Source: Actinomycetes bacterium
GTDB taxonomy: Bacteria; Actinomycetota; Acidimicrobiia; Acidimicrobiales; Acidimicrobiaceae
Direction of reading: 5' to 3'
Length of the DNA: 8,088 nt
Assembly (NCBI GenBank): GCA_021819025.1
Contig: JAKASN010000061.1
Span: 1 to 8,088, forward strand
A program made the translations under genes and the position numbers. Shown in pieces: positions 1-7,844 of this stretch (its first letter is position 1; the number at the start of each line of letters is the position of its first letter). The notes below the pieces were generated by a model. That model was given only the letters and a program-made list of their open reading frames with translations, had not been told where the DNA came from and did not search any database.

Positions 1-861
1 ATCACTCTCTTCGCTGTATGGGTGATTGCCTCAGCGCCCCTCCAGATTGCCTAGGGCCCGATAGGTGTGGTAATTCCCGCATTGGCTTGGCGAGCCTTTC
101 TTGCCACGAGGCGGACTAACGGACACTTCGCGTCGCGAAGGTAAAACTCCCGCCGGGCTTAGCGTCTGGTTGGCTCGCGGCATATCGAAGGTTCGAGAGC
201 ACCAGCGATCGAGATGCGATTATCCATGCAACGGCGAGCAATTCCGCAGGCCTGCGCCTTAGCCTCGCCGCCGTTCTTTAGATGAGGCGCCGGTTTTCTC
301 GCGACTTGCGCCATGGGTTTCAATATCAAGCCCCGGCACGCTACTCGCGCAATCACCTCAATTAACATCTCGCCGAGCCCACTTCGGGGCATCTGTAGCT
401 TGATTCGGTTTTAACTACGATGCTCGCAAGCAACCATGGGCTGCACGATCGATCGCGGTTTCTCCGATCGTCGTTTGGGTCAATTCCTCGCGGATTTTTC
501 GGCGATACCACTGCAGCCTCTCGCTGGGCAACTCCCACCTCACGACGTTATCGAACCACCTATCTCGCGTTCTCGTTGCACAGTTCGCACTTCTGCATCA
601 AATCACCAACCAAGTCTTGCCGAGCTTGCTCACCGGCAAGTAATAGCGCGGTCAGAGATGACACACCATGAAATTGCCCGTCGAGCATCGACCCCTTTTC
701 GCAGACCTGCCCAGTGCTCAATCTGAGCGGCACTTAGCTATTTTGCGCCTTAGCGCGCTCGTCGAGATTCAGAGACAAACGCATCGAGCTACGGCCGTGA
801 AGTGGTGGTCTCAAGAACAGCAATATTTCGCGCCTATCCGAGCTCGCATCAGTCCCAGCGC
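1..861. other. Gene-poor left flank with only short, unsupported open frames
   Basis: I see no gene here that I can support. The longest open frames are under 100 codons, overlap on both strands, lack a convincing ribosome binding site and resemble no family I recognise. Three minus-strand stretches are the least random-looking: 159-392 (77 codons), 415-597 (about 60 codons without a stop, no ATG start) and 560-733 (57 codons from GTG, ending in a CELC motif). They lie one after another in different frames on one strand, which could be the pattern of a decayed minus-strand gene downstream of the regulator. A 15-bp perfect palindrome, CTTCGCGTCGCGAAG at 126-140, has no T-run on either strand, so it is not a standard intrinsic terminator. 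No terminator is evident directly after the regulator stop at 862-864. Confidence 0.5.
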
Positions 862-2466
862 TTAGGGCCGCAAGAAGAGCTCATCGCTGCGCAGCTGCAA
901 CCAGAGCTGGATGCACACATCGGGATTCTCCAAGTCGATGCCGCCGTTTTCCGAGATGCGACGAAGGCGGTACCGCAGCGTATTTGGATGAATGTGAAGG
1001 TGTGCCGCCGCATCGCCAAAGTCGAATCGTGCCTGAAACCAGGCGAGAAGGCTTTGGGTGACCTCGGTTCCGTAACGCGGATCTGCCTTGGCGATCTCAT
1101 CAAGTCCTTGATGGCGCAGAGATGTATCCCGAGAGAACTCATCGTGAATGCGCATCAATAGGATCTCAGCACGCAAGTCATCGAAGCTGCCGATTCTTCT
1201 TGAGAGCGCGGGGGAGTGAAGCGCTCGAAAGGCCTCGTCGGCTTGAGCGCGCATGTTGGAAAAGCTTTCGGGCTGAGCACGGCCGAACGCCATGGCCAGG
1301 CAAACCTCTGTGCTGGCGCTGCGATTCAGGACCGATAGCAGCGCGTTGGCAAGACGGTGCTCCGCAAGGTTTCCAGGGGTTGCTCGCGCGAGAATGTAAA
1401 TTGCGCCTTGCGCCTCTGACACGGCGGCATCGGGTCGCAGGGCGCGACATAAAAGCCGAACTTCGCGATTGACCTCGAGCATCGCGCTGGCTCGATCGCT
1501 TTGGAGGTCGGCTAAGCTCCCCAAAACCAGCAGTGCACATGGCTCTCCGGAGGCAAAACCGAGCCGGAAAGCATTGAGGGAGAAAATACCCTCGCCCGCG
1601 AGCAAAGCTCGCAATAGTTCACCACGCATGTTTTGGTCGATATCAGCGGCGCTTCGCGCTCGAAGCATTTGCAGCGCGGCAAGTTGCGTGCCCTCGCGCA
1701 GTACCTCACCCGCTTCGTCGCTGAGCCCTTCTTCTCCCGCGATTGCCCAAATCGAGCCAAGCACAAGGTTCCCGGCACGAATGGATATCGCCAAGCGTGC
1801 CAATTCGCCCACGTCCTCGGCAAAGAAGATGACCTCATGACTTTCCAGGACGCGTCGGTAACTCTCTTCATTAGCTGCTGCATCCGGAACGCGCCGCGCA
1901 AGAATTCCTTCGCTGCGAACCGCATCAATTCGCTGGCCGGGAAGAGACGAGTAGGCAAGGATCTGTCGACCAAGATCCTCGATGGCCACTGAACCGCCAA
2001 TGGTCACCGCGAGCGCGTCGGCGATGGCAAAGAGCTCTTCGGAAGGCGATCCGGATGATCCTTGAGCGCCTCCGGCCGACCAAACCAGCGCGTCCTCAAG
2101 CGCTGCCTTGAGAGAATGCCAGGTCACTCCTTCTCTGATGGCGAGTACCGCAAGGGAATATTCTGCGGCAACTGCCTTGATGCGGTCCAAATCACTTTGG
2201 CCATCTCTGACCACAATCCCCACAAAGCCACAGCGAGCCGCCTCGGTGACCGAGGAGATGGCGCGTTCGGGGTCGTGTAACGAAGTCGCCAATAAGAGCA
2301 GGCCCCCGGCAATTTCCGGCAGCGGCATGTCGATATCGAAGACGACTTCTACAAAGCGAACCTCCTCGTCAAGGGGCTCGACGACATAACGAACCTCGAG
2401 AGGTGCGACCGCCTCGTGAAGACTGCTGAGTGCAAAGCCGCATGTTGGCACACGATACGATGACAT
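862..2466 (-). CDS. PucR/CdaR-family transcriptional regulator
   Basis: A cytoplasmic DNA-binding regulator of about 534 aa, with no signal peptide or membrane segment. Numbering is from the ATG at 2466. Residues 10-130 resemble the PucR N-terminal region (GGLLLLATSL near 55-64). Residues 145-270 are a GAF-like sensor region (VAIEDLGRQILAYSS, then AGNLVLGSIWAI). Residues 280-425 match the CdaR GGDEF-like region. The C-terminal PucR HTH_30 domain (residues 460-534) carries the diagnostic HLHIHPNTLRYRLRRI at 489-504, and the gene ends in TAA at 862-864. Members regulate purine, amino-acid, sugar-acid or polyphenol catabolism genes, or their own divergent neighbour; the effector here cannot be read from sequence. 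The gene diverges from the large helicase gene across 176 bp. Its start is uncertain: a TTG at 2472 is in frame two codons upstream, and the GAGG before the ATG is too close to act as a ribosome binding site, which fits a leaderless message. Confidence 0.9.
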   Translation of the reverse strand: MSSYRVPTCGFALSSLHEAVAPLEVRYVVEPLDEEVRFVEVVFDIDMPLPEIAGGLLLLATSLHDPERAISSVTEAARCGFVGIVVRDGQSDLDRIKAVAAEYSLAVLAIREGVTWHSLKAALEDALVWSAGGAQGSSGSPSEELFAIADALAVTIGGSVAIEDLGRQILAYSSLPGQRIDAVRSEGILARRVPDAAANEESYRRVLESHEVIFFAEDVGELARLAISIRAGNLVLGSIWAIAGEEGLSDEAGEVLREGTQLAALQMLRARSAADIDQNMRGELLRALLAGEGIFSLNAFRLGFASGEPCALLVLGSLADLQSDRASAMLEVNREVRLLCRALRPDAAVSEAQGAIYILARATPGNLAEHRLANALLSVLNRSASTEVCLAMAFGRAQPESFSNMRAQADEAFRALHSPALSRRIGSFDDLRAEILLMRIHDEFSRDTSLRHQGLDEIAKADPRYGTEVTQSLLAWFQARFDFGDAAAHLHIHPNTLRYRLRRISENGGIDLENPDVCIQLWLQLRSDELFLRP

Positions 2467-2478
2467 CCTCAAATTTTA
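2467..2478 (-). promoter_or_regulatory. Candidate -10 element for a leaderless regulator transcript
   Basis: On the minus strand the hexamer TAAAAT (2478 down to 2473) lies six bases before the A of the regulator ATG at 2466. That would place the transcription start on or next to the start codon. No spaced Shine-Dalgarno sequence is present, since GAGG at 2470-2467 abuts the ATG. The arrangement matches the TAnnnT-plus-ATG pattern of leaderless genes common in Actinobacteria. No good -35 is visible at the expected distance (the hexamer there reads GATTAT). This is an inference from spacing only. Confidence 0.35.
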
Positions 2479-2583
2479 GTGGCGCCCGTTGGGAAATAAT
2501 CTCGCAGTTAAAAGGCGCTTTCACACATCAGTGCCTGGTGTTAATGAATCTACATAGTTCTCGATTATCGGCGACATTTCGCT

Positions 2584-2606
2584 GGGAATCGCGAAGAATC
2601 ATTCCC
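2584..2606. promoter_or_regulatory. Inverted repeat in the divergent promoter region, possible operator
   Basis: Perfect 6-bp arms GGGAAT (2584-2589) and ATTCCC (2601-2606) are separated by 11 bp, so the arm centres lie about 17 bp apart, roughly 1.6 helical turns. GAATC also recurs as direct repeats at 2586-2590, 2596-2600 and 2546-2550. The repeat sits just upstream of the candidate -10 of the helicase gene, where a bound regulator could block or aid RNA polymerase. The neighbouring PucR-type protein is the natural candidate ligand, but a 6-bp palindrome can occur by chance. Confidence 0.3.
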
Positions 2607-2617
2607 TTGATTTTGTG

Positions 2618-2637
2618 TAAGATACTGTCTCATGAGG
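2618..2637 (+). promoter_or_regulatory. Candidate -10 and Shine-Dalgarno for the helicase gene
   Basis: TAAGAT at 2618-2623 matches four of six -10 consensus bases, including the conserved TA...T. No clear -35 is spaced before it. TGAGG at 2633-2637 is a plausible Shine-Dalgarno five bases before the GTG at 2643. This ribosome binding site is the main reason for choosing GTG 2643 over the upstream in-frame ATGs at 2430 and 2544. The first of those lies inside the divergent regulator gene and the second has no binding site. The -10 is weak; the ribosome binding site is the firmer part. Confidence 0.4.
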
Positions 2638-2642
2638 TTCGG

Positions 2643-5600
2643 GTGAGCCAAGGCAATGAGAATCCTTATGCAACCTCCTGTCTCTCCATTGACCTCGAGG
2701 TGGGCCGCGCCGACGGCAAAATCCATAAACTCGCTGGCGTGCGTGGCGACTGCGACGCGAGCTTTTCTTCTCGGGGAGAGCCGCTCTCACGAGCCCTCGA
2801 GCAACTCGATGAACTCAGCCAGGGGGCGAAATTTCTCCTCGGACACAATCTCACCTTGTTCGACGTCCCTCAGTTGCAAGCGGCAAGCCCAGGACTTCGA
2901 CTGCTCCGCCTGCCGCTTGTAGACACGCTGTTTCTCAACCCGCTGGCATTTCCACGCAATCCCTACCACCATCTCGTCAAGCACTACCAAGATGGCCAGC
3001 TCCAAGGGGGAAAGATCAACGATCCCGAGCTGGACGCTCGGCTCACCCTCTCGCTATTTTTCGACCAATGCCAATCCTTTACCCGTGTCGCAAAGACCGA
3101 TCCCGAACTTCTCGCGCTTTGGCACTACCTCTCATCGAGCAATCTCGGCGGCACCGGATATGACCTGACCTTTTCCGCAATTCGGCACCAGGTCGCGCCG
3201 AACCGCAAAGAAGCCCTTGATCTGCTCGCCTCACGCCTTGAGGGCGCTGCATGCTCCAGTGCGCTCTTGGAGATCGCCGACGAGATACAGACCATGGCCT
3301 GGCCGATCGCTTTCGCACTGGCATGGATCTCAGTGGCCGGCAGTGACTCGTCAATGCCGCCATGGGTGCTCTATCAATTCCCCGAAGCCACAGTGCTCAT
3401 CGCCCGTTTGCGTGACAACCCTTGCAGTGATCGAGATTGTCGGTGGTGCGCAACGCACCACGACACGCGCGGTGAGCTCAAGAAGTGGTTTGGCTTTGAA
3501 AATTTCCGTTCTGATCCCACGGATGCAATGGGAATTCCGCTTCAGGAGGTAATTGTCGCAAAAACCATGACGGGTCGCCACGTGCTGGGCATCCTTCCCA
3601 CCGGCAGCGGCAAATCCGTCTGTTACCAGCTACCTGCACTTTCTCGCTACGACAAGACCGGCGCTCTGACGGTGATAATTTCGCCCCTAGTTGCGCTAAT
3701 GGCAGATCAGGTTGCGGGACTCGAGGCGAGGGGCATCTCGTCCTGTGGCGCCATCAACGGGATGCTCTCGATGCCCGAGCGCGCCGCAGTTCTTGAAGAC
3801 GTCCGTCTCGGTAAAGTTTCCATGCTTCTCATCTCGCCCGAACAACTCCGCAGCAAAACAGTGCAAACCGCGATCTCCCAGCGCATGGTGGGGTCCTGGG
3901 TACTCGATGAAGCGCACTGCCTCTCCAAGTGGGGTCACGACTTTCGCCCCGACTATCGCTACATCGCTCGCTTTATACAAAGGCAGAGCCGAAGCGACAA
4001 CTACGCCCCGATTCTCTGTCTCACTGCAACTGCCAAGCCCGATGTTATCGAGGACGTGGTGAGCTACTTTGTCGATCGTCTCGGCATCAAACTTGAAGTC
4101 ATAAATGGTGGAGCAGAGCGGAAAAACTTGAACTTCCAAGTGATCCCGACGAGTCGAGGCGAAAAGTTCCGCCACCTGCACGAAATAATTACCCATTACC
4201 TCCCCAAACACTCGAGCGGCGGGGCAATCGTCTACTGCGCGACGCGTGCTCATGCCGAAGCCGTGGCCAAATACCTCAACGAAAAGCAACTGCCGAGCGC
4301 GTTCTATCATGCCGGACTCCTACCGGAATCCAAGAAGTCAGTACAAAATAGCTTCATTGGCGGAGAGATCAGAGTCATCGTGGCCACAAATGCCTTCGGG
4401 ATGGGAATCGACAAGCCCGATGTCCGTCTCGTGGTACACGCCGACATACCCGGTTCGCTGGAGAACTACCTACAGGAGGCGGGTCGGGCGGGGCGAGACC
4501 GTGCCAGCGCATATTGCATCCTGCTCTATGACCCTCAAGACGTGGAGAGTCAATTCTCCCTTTCGGCGAGAAGTAGGCTCACCCGTGGCGAGATCGACTC
4601 GGTCCTGCGCGCACTTCGACGGGTTGACCGAAAACGACAACTCGGCGGCGAAGTGATAGTAACCCCTGGAGAAATCCTCACCGAGGAAACCAGTGGTGAG
4701 TTCGAACGCGACGATCTTAGCGACGACACCCGGGTTCGGATCGCTGTAGCTTGGCTCGAAGAGGCCAAGCTACTCATGCGTGAGGAGAACCGGGTATCGA
4801 TCTTTCCTTCGAGTTTGCAAGTCGCTTCCCTTGAGCACGCTCGACATCGCCTCGCCAAAGAGAAGATCCCCGGGAAGTACCGCGAACAACTGCTGGGAAT
4901 CGTCGCCCTGCTCCTCAATGCGGATCCAGTAGCGGGGATAAGCACCGACAGCATCGCCACCTCGGTGGGCCTCGGGACGCCGGGGGTGCGACGCGCTTTC
5001 GGCGATCTTGAGCGACTCGGAATCGCCAGCAACGACATTGTGATCTCCGCCTTTGTCAATAAAGGCGTGAAGAACTCCTCCCTGTCGCGCTTGCAAAGCG
5101 CGCGCGGGGCGCAACACGACCTCATCGACATCCTCATTGAAGAGGGAGGCAACGTCGAGATAGCAGAGGCCGCCCATCTCAATTTGCGTGGTCTCACACA
5201 AGCTCTCAAAAACTCCGGGCATAAAACTATCCTGGTGGAGCAGGCCTGGCGTTTACTCAATGGACTCAGCCGCGACCGCTCCGAACAAAATGGTCGGCAA
5301 AACGGTGCGATGTCCTCCTTTTCAATTCGGCGCGAAAGTCCCGAATACGCTCTCGTAATACGCAACCGCGAATGGTCCGAGGTCAAAGAAATTGCCCAGC
5401 TGCGCGTCGAATGCGCAGCCAAGCTTCTCGCACACCTGCTCAGTAAAATCCCCAACTCTGAGGTGGGAACCGACCTTCTTGGGGTAACAACCTTGGGACA
5501 GCTCGCTGGCGAACTCACCTCAGATCTGATGCTCTCGCCGCAAATCCCAGATGTCGACCGGGCCGTCGAGCGTGCTCTGATCTGGCTACACGAACTCAAC

Positions 5601-7811
5601 ATCGTCCGTCTCAACAGAGGATTAACTGTTTATCGTCCTGCGATGACCATCAGGCTTAATGACGAGACTCGCCCCTTTGCTTCACACGACTTTGCACCGC
5701 TGGCGATTCATTACAGCGAAAAGACTCTCCAGATTCATGTCATGGCGGAATACGCCACGGTGGGAAGCAAGACTATGACCGATGCTCTCGCCCTCGCCAT
5801 GGACTACTTCGCTCTGGATCGCGAAGAATTCCTTGATCGATGGCTTCCGGCGCGACCTGCTGAGTTGAAGCGCCAAACCACCGCCGCCACTTGGAAGCGC
5901 ATCGTCGAGGATCTCGGCGACCCCACCCAGAAGCGAATCGTAGCCGACGATCGCGAAGAGACCAACCGCATCGTGCTTGCGGGTCCCGGATCTGGCAAGA
6001 CCAGGGTACTGGTACACCGCATTGCGTACTTGGTGCGGGTGCGACAAGAGAATCCCTACGGCATCATCGCTCTAGCGTACAACCACCACGCGGCATCGGA
6101 GATTCGCAAGCGGCTTTTTGAGCTAATTGGAGATGACGCGCGCCGGGTAAGGGTAATGACTATTCACGGCCTGGCAATGCGCTTGACCGGCGCGGCTTTT
6201 TCCGCCAAGCCCGATAAGAGCCAGATCGACTTCAAGGCGATCCTCAAAGACGCTGCGGCACTTTTGCTTGGCGAGAGCGACGTGGCACTCGAACCCGACG
6301 AACTGCGCGATATCCTCCTCGGCGGATACCGCTGGATTCTCGTTGACGAGTACCAGGACATCGATGCCGATCAATACGCCCTCATCAGCGCTCTGACGGG
6401 ACGAACTCTACGTGGTGCTGAACAGCGACTTACCATTTTCGCAGTCGGTGACGACGACCAGAACATCTATGAGTTCAACGGCGCTTCGGTAGAGTTCATT
6501 CGTCGCTTCGAGCAAGACTTCAAAGCGCGTCCGACTTTCTTGATTGATAACTATCGATCGACGCCAAATATTATCGCCGCAGCGAACCGCCTCATCGAGA
6601 GTTCCCCCGATCGCATGAAAGTCGGCCACCCTATCCAGATCAACAAAGCCCGAGCCAAGATGCCCCAGGGTGGCGACTTCGAGCTTCTCGATCCCGTTGC
6701 AAAGGGACGCGTCCAAGTCCTGGGTGTCGGAGCAGACCGCTTTAGCCAAGCGACCGCGCTAGTTAATGAACTGTTGCGCCTTTCTGAGCGCGATCCCGAC
6801 TGGGACTGGAGCCAGGTCGCGATCATCGCTCGCAACTGGAAGGACCTAAACCCGATTCGCGCTTTTTGCGAGCTTCGCGGCATTCCCGCACAACTTGCCA
6901 ACTCGGATGTCATTCCCTTCTGGTCACTGCGCGAGACCCAGGCCCTCATCGCTTGGCTGAGATCCAGCGACGGTTTGCTTATTGACCAAAACAAGGTTCT
7001 CACCTGGCTTGGCAAGCACGATGGGGGTCCGGGATGGGACACCCTCGAAGTAGCCCTACTGGAGTACTTTTTGGGAAGTGGTCCTAGCGAGCACTATGGC
7101 AAATCTCTCATCGAATGGATCGCCGAATGGGGGCGCGATCCACGACGTCGTTACCAAGGGATGCTTCTTACGACCGCTCACGGAGCCAAGGGGCTCGAAT
7201 TCGACCACGTCGCGGTGCTCGATGGCGCCTGGGTCGACGCGAGCGGACAAGAAAACCTTGACGCGGCGCGCCGTCTCTACTATGTTGCGGCGACTCGTGC
7301 AAAAAAGACGCTTTTGTTTGGAGAAATGAATCGACGCCAACCGCTTCTGGCGAACTTGCGAGAGCTGGGATCGGTGGTTCAAAGGGATGTTCCCAACACT
7401 GGCAAGGCGCCGCCCGAACTGAGGCGCGAGTACCTCACCCTCTCCCTCGCCGATGTCGACCTCGGATTTGCTGGGCGGCATTCGCCGCAGCACCGCATTC
7501 ATGAGGTAATTGCCGCTCTCGCGCCAGGCGACGCCTTGGCGATCGAGCTGGAAAGTCGCACCATTCGCAATAGCGCTGGCACTGCTGTGGGCCGTCTCGC
7601 CAGGGGTTTCCAAGCACCAGCGGCGATGAGCATCATACGGTCGAGCGTCGCCGCAATCGTAACAAGAAGCCGAGAGACCACAGACGAGGACTTTCGAGAC
7701 TCCCTTCAATGCGACTTTTGGGAGGTCGTAGTACCAGAGGTCGTCTTCGCACCGATCGAGGCCGCTATCAACACGACACGCCGCGCTCATAACGACGTCC
7801 GTTTCATCTAA
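2643..7811 (+). CDS. Exonuclease-RecQ-UvrD fusion: DEDD 3'-5' exonuclease with two helicase motors
   Basis: A protein of about 1722 aa from GTG 2643, probably acting on DNA in the cytoplasm. Residues 12-140 form a DnaQ-like DEDD exonuclease: SIDLE (D17, E19), HNLTLFD (D74), NDPELD (D131). Residues 261-273 hold a Cys/His cluster. Residues 278-640 are a RecQ-like SF2 core: FGFENFR (283-289), Q301, TGSGKS (K324), DEAHC (422-426), LTATA (460-464), a motif V ending GMGIDKPDV, and QEAGRAGRD (611-619). No RecQ zinc-binding cysteine tetrad or HRDC domain follows. Instead residues 746-804 look like a winged helix, with further helical regions to about 1070. Residues 1090-1560 form a UvrD/PcrA-like SF1 core: Q1096, GPGSGKT (1114-1120), TIHGL, DEYQD (1235-1239), GDDDQNIY (1269-1276), NYRS, TTAHGAKGLEF (1510-1520) and YYVAATRAK (R1552). 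A C-terminal domain (1590-1705) is weakly HIRAN-like. All nucleotide-binding residues look intact. Likely activities are ATP-driven 3'-5' unwinding and DNA end trimming. The biological role (repair, restart or defence) is inferred and not shown. Confidence 0.93.
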   Translation: MSQGNENPYATSCLSIDLEVGRADGKIHKLAGVRGDCDASFSSRGEPLSRALEQLDELSQGAKFLLGHNLTLFDVPQLQAASPGLRLLRLPLVDTLFLNPLAFPRNPYHHLVKHYQDGQLQGGKINDPELDARLTLSLFFDQCQSFTRVAKTDPELLALWHYLSSSNLGGTGYDLTFSAIRHQVAPNRKEALDLLASRLEGAACSSALLEIADEIQTMAWPIAFALAWISVAGSDSSMPPWVLYQFPEATVLIARLRDNPCSDRDCRWCATHHDTRGELKKWFGFENFRSDPTDAMGIPLQEVIVAKTMTGRHVLGILPTGSGKSVCYQLPALSRYDKTGALTVIISPLVALMADQVAGLEARGISSCGAINGMLSMPERAAVLEDVRLGKVSMLLISPEQLRSKTVQTAISQRMVGSWVLDEAHCLSKWGHDFRPDYRYIARFIQRQSRSDNYAPILCLTATAKPDVIEDVVSYFVDRLGIKLEVINGGAERKNLNFQVIPTSRGEKFRHLHEIITHYLPKHSSGGAIVYCATRAHAEAVAKYLNEKQLPSAFYHAGLLPESKKSVQNSFIGGEIRVIVATNAFGMGIDKPDVRLVVHADIPGSLENYLQEAGRAGRDRASAYCILLYDPQDVESQFSLSARSRLTRGEIDSVLRALRRVDRKRQLGGEVIVTPGEILTEETSGEFERDDLSDDTRVRIAVAWLEEAKLLMREENRVSIFPSSLQVASLEHARHRLAKEKIPGKYREQLLGIVALLLNADPVAGISTDSIATSVGLGTPGVRRAFGDLERLGIASNDIVISAFVNKGVKNSSLSRLQSARGAQHDLIDILIEEGGNVEIAEAAHLNLRGLTQALKNSGHKTILVEQAWRLLNGLSRDRSEQNGRQNGAMSSFSIRRESPEYALVIRNREWSEVKEIAQLRVECAAKLLAHLLSKIPNSEVGTDLLGVTTLGQLAGELTSDLMLSPQIPDVDRAVERALIWLHELNIVRLNRGLTVYRPAMTIRLNDETRPFASHDFAPLAIHYSEKTLQIHVMAEYATVGSKTMTDALALAMDYFALDREEFLDRWLPARPAELKRQTTAATWKRIVEDLGDPTQKRIVADDREETNRIVLAGPGSGKTRVLVHRIAYLVRVRQENPYGIIALAYNHHAASEIRKRLFELIGDDARRVRVMTIHGLAMRLTGAAFSAKPDKSQIDFKAILKDAAALLLGESDVALEPDELRDILLGGYRWILVDEYQDIDADQYALISALTGRTLRGAEQRLTIFAVGDDDQNIYEFNGASVEFIRRFEQDFKARPTFLIDNYRSTPNIIAAANRLIESSPDRMKVGHPIQINKARAKMPQGGDFELLDPVAKGRVQVLGVGADRFSQATALVNELLRLSERDPDWDWSQVAIIARNWKDLNPIRAFCELRGIPAQLANSDVIPFWSLRETQALIAWLRSSDGLLIDQNKVLTWLGKHDGGPGWDTLEVALLEYFLGSGPSEHYGKSLIEWIAEWGRDPRRRYQGMLLTTAHGAKGLEFDHVAVLDGAWVDASGQENLDAARRLYYVAATRAKKTLLFGEMNRRQPLLANLRELGSVVQRDVPNTGKAPPELRREYLTLSLADVDLGFAGRHSPQHRIHEVIAALAPGDALAIELESRTIRNSAGTAVGRLARGFQAPAAMSIIRSSVAAIVTRSRETTDEDFRDSLQCDFWEVVVPEVVFAPIEAAINTTRRAHNDVRFI

Positions 7812-7844
7812 AACGCCCTGAAAGCGGAGTCGGCCCGAAGCGGT

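Noticed and set aside
126..140. Perfect palindrome CTTCGCGTCGCGAAG as a terminator
   Set aside because: No T-run follows on either strand and no gene ends beside it.
2430..2642. Upstream extension of the helicase reading frame from ATG 2430 or ATG 2544
   Set aside because: The extension runs into the divergent regulator gene, has no ribosome binding site, and adds sequence before the exonuclease domain that looks noncoding. GTG 2643 has TGAGG five bases upstream.
3696..4310. A 204-codon open frame on the minus strand
   Set aside because: It lies opposite the RecQ core, whose motifs prove the plus frame is coding.
4550..5614. A 354-codon open frame on the minus strand
   Set aside because: It is antisense to the helicase gene, rich in Arg and Ser with no domain pattern, as expected for a shadow of a GC-rich gene.
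7812..7844. Terminator directly after the helicase gene
   Set aside because: No stem of useful length followed by a T-run is visible in the gap before the insertion sequence.
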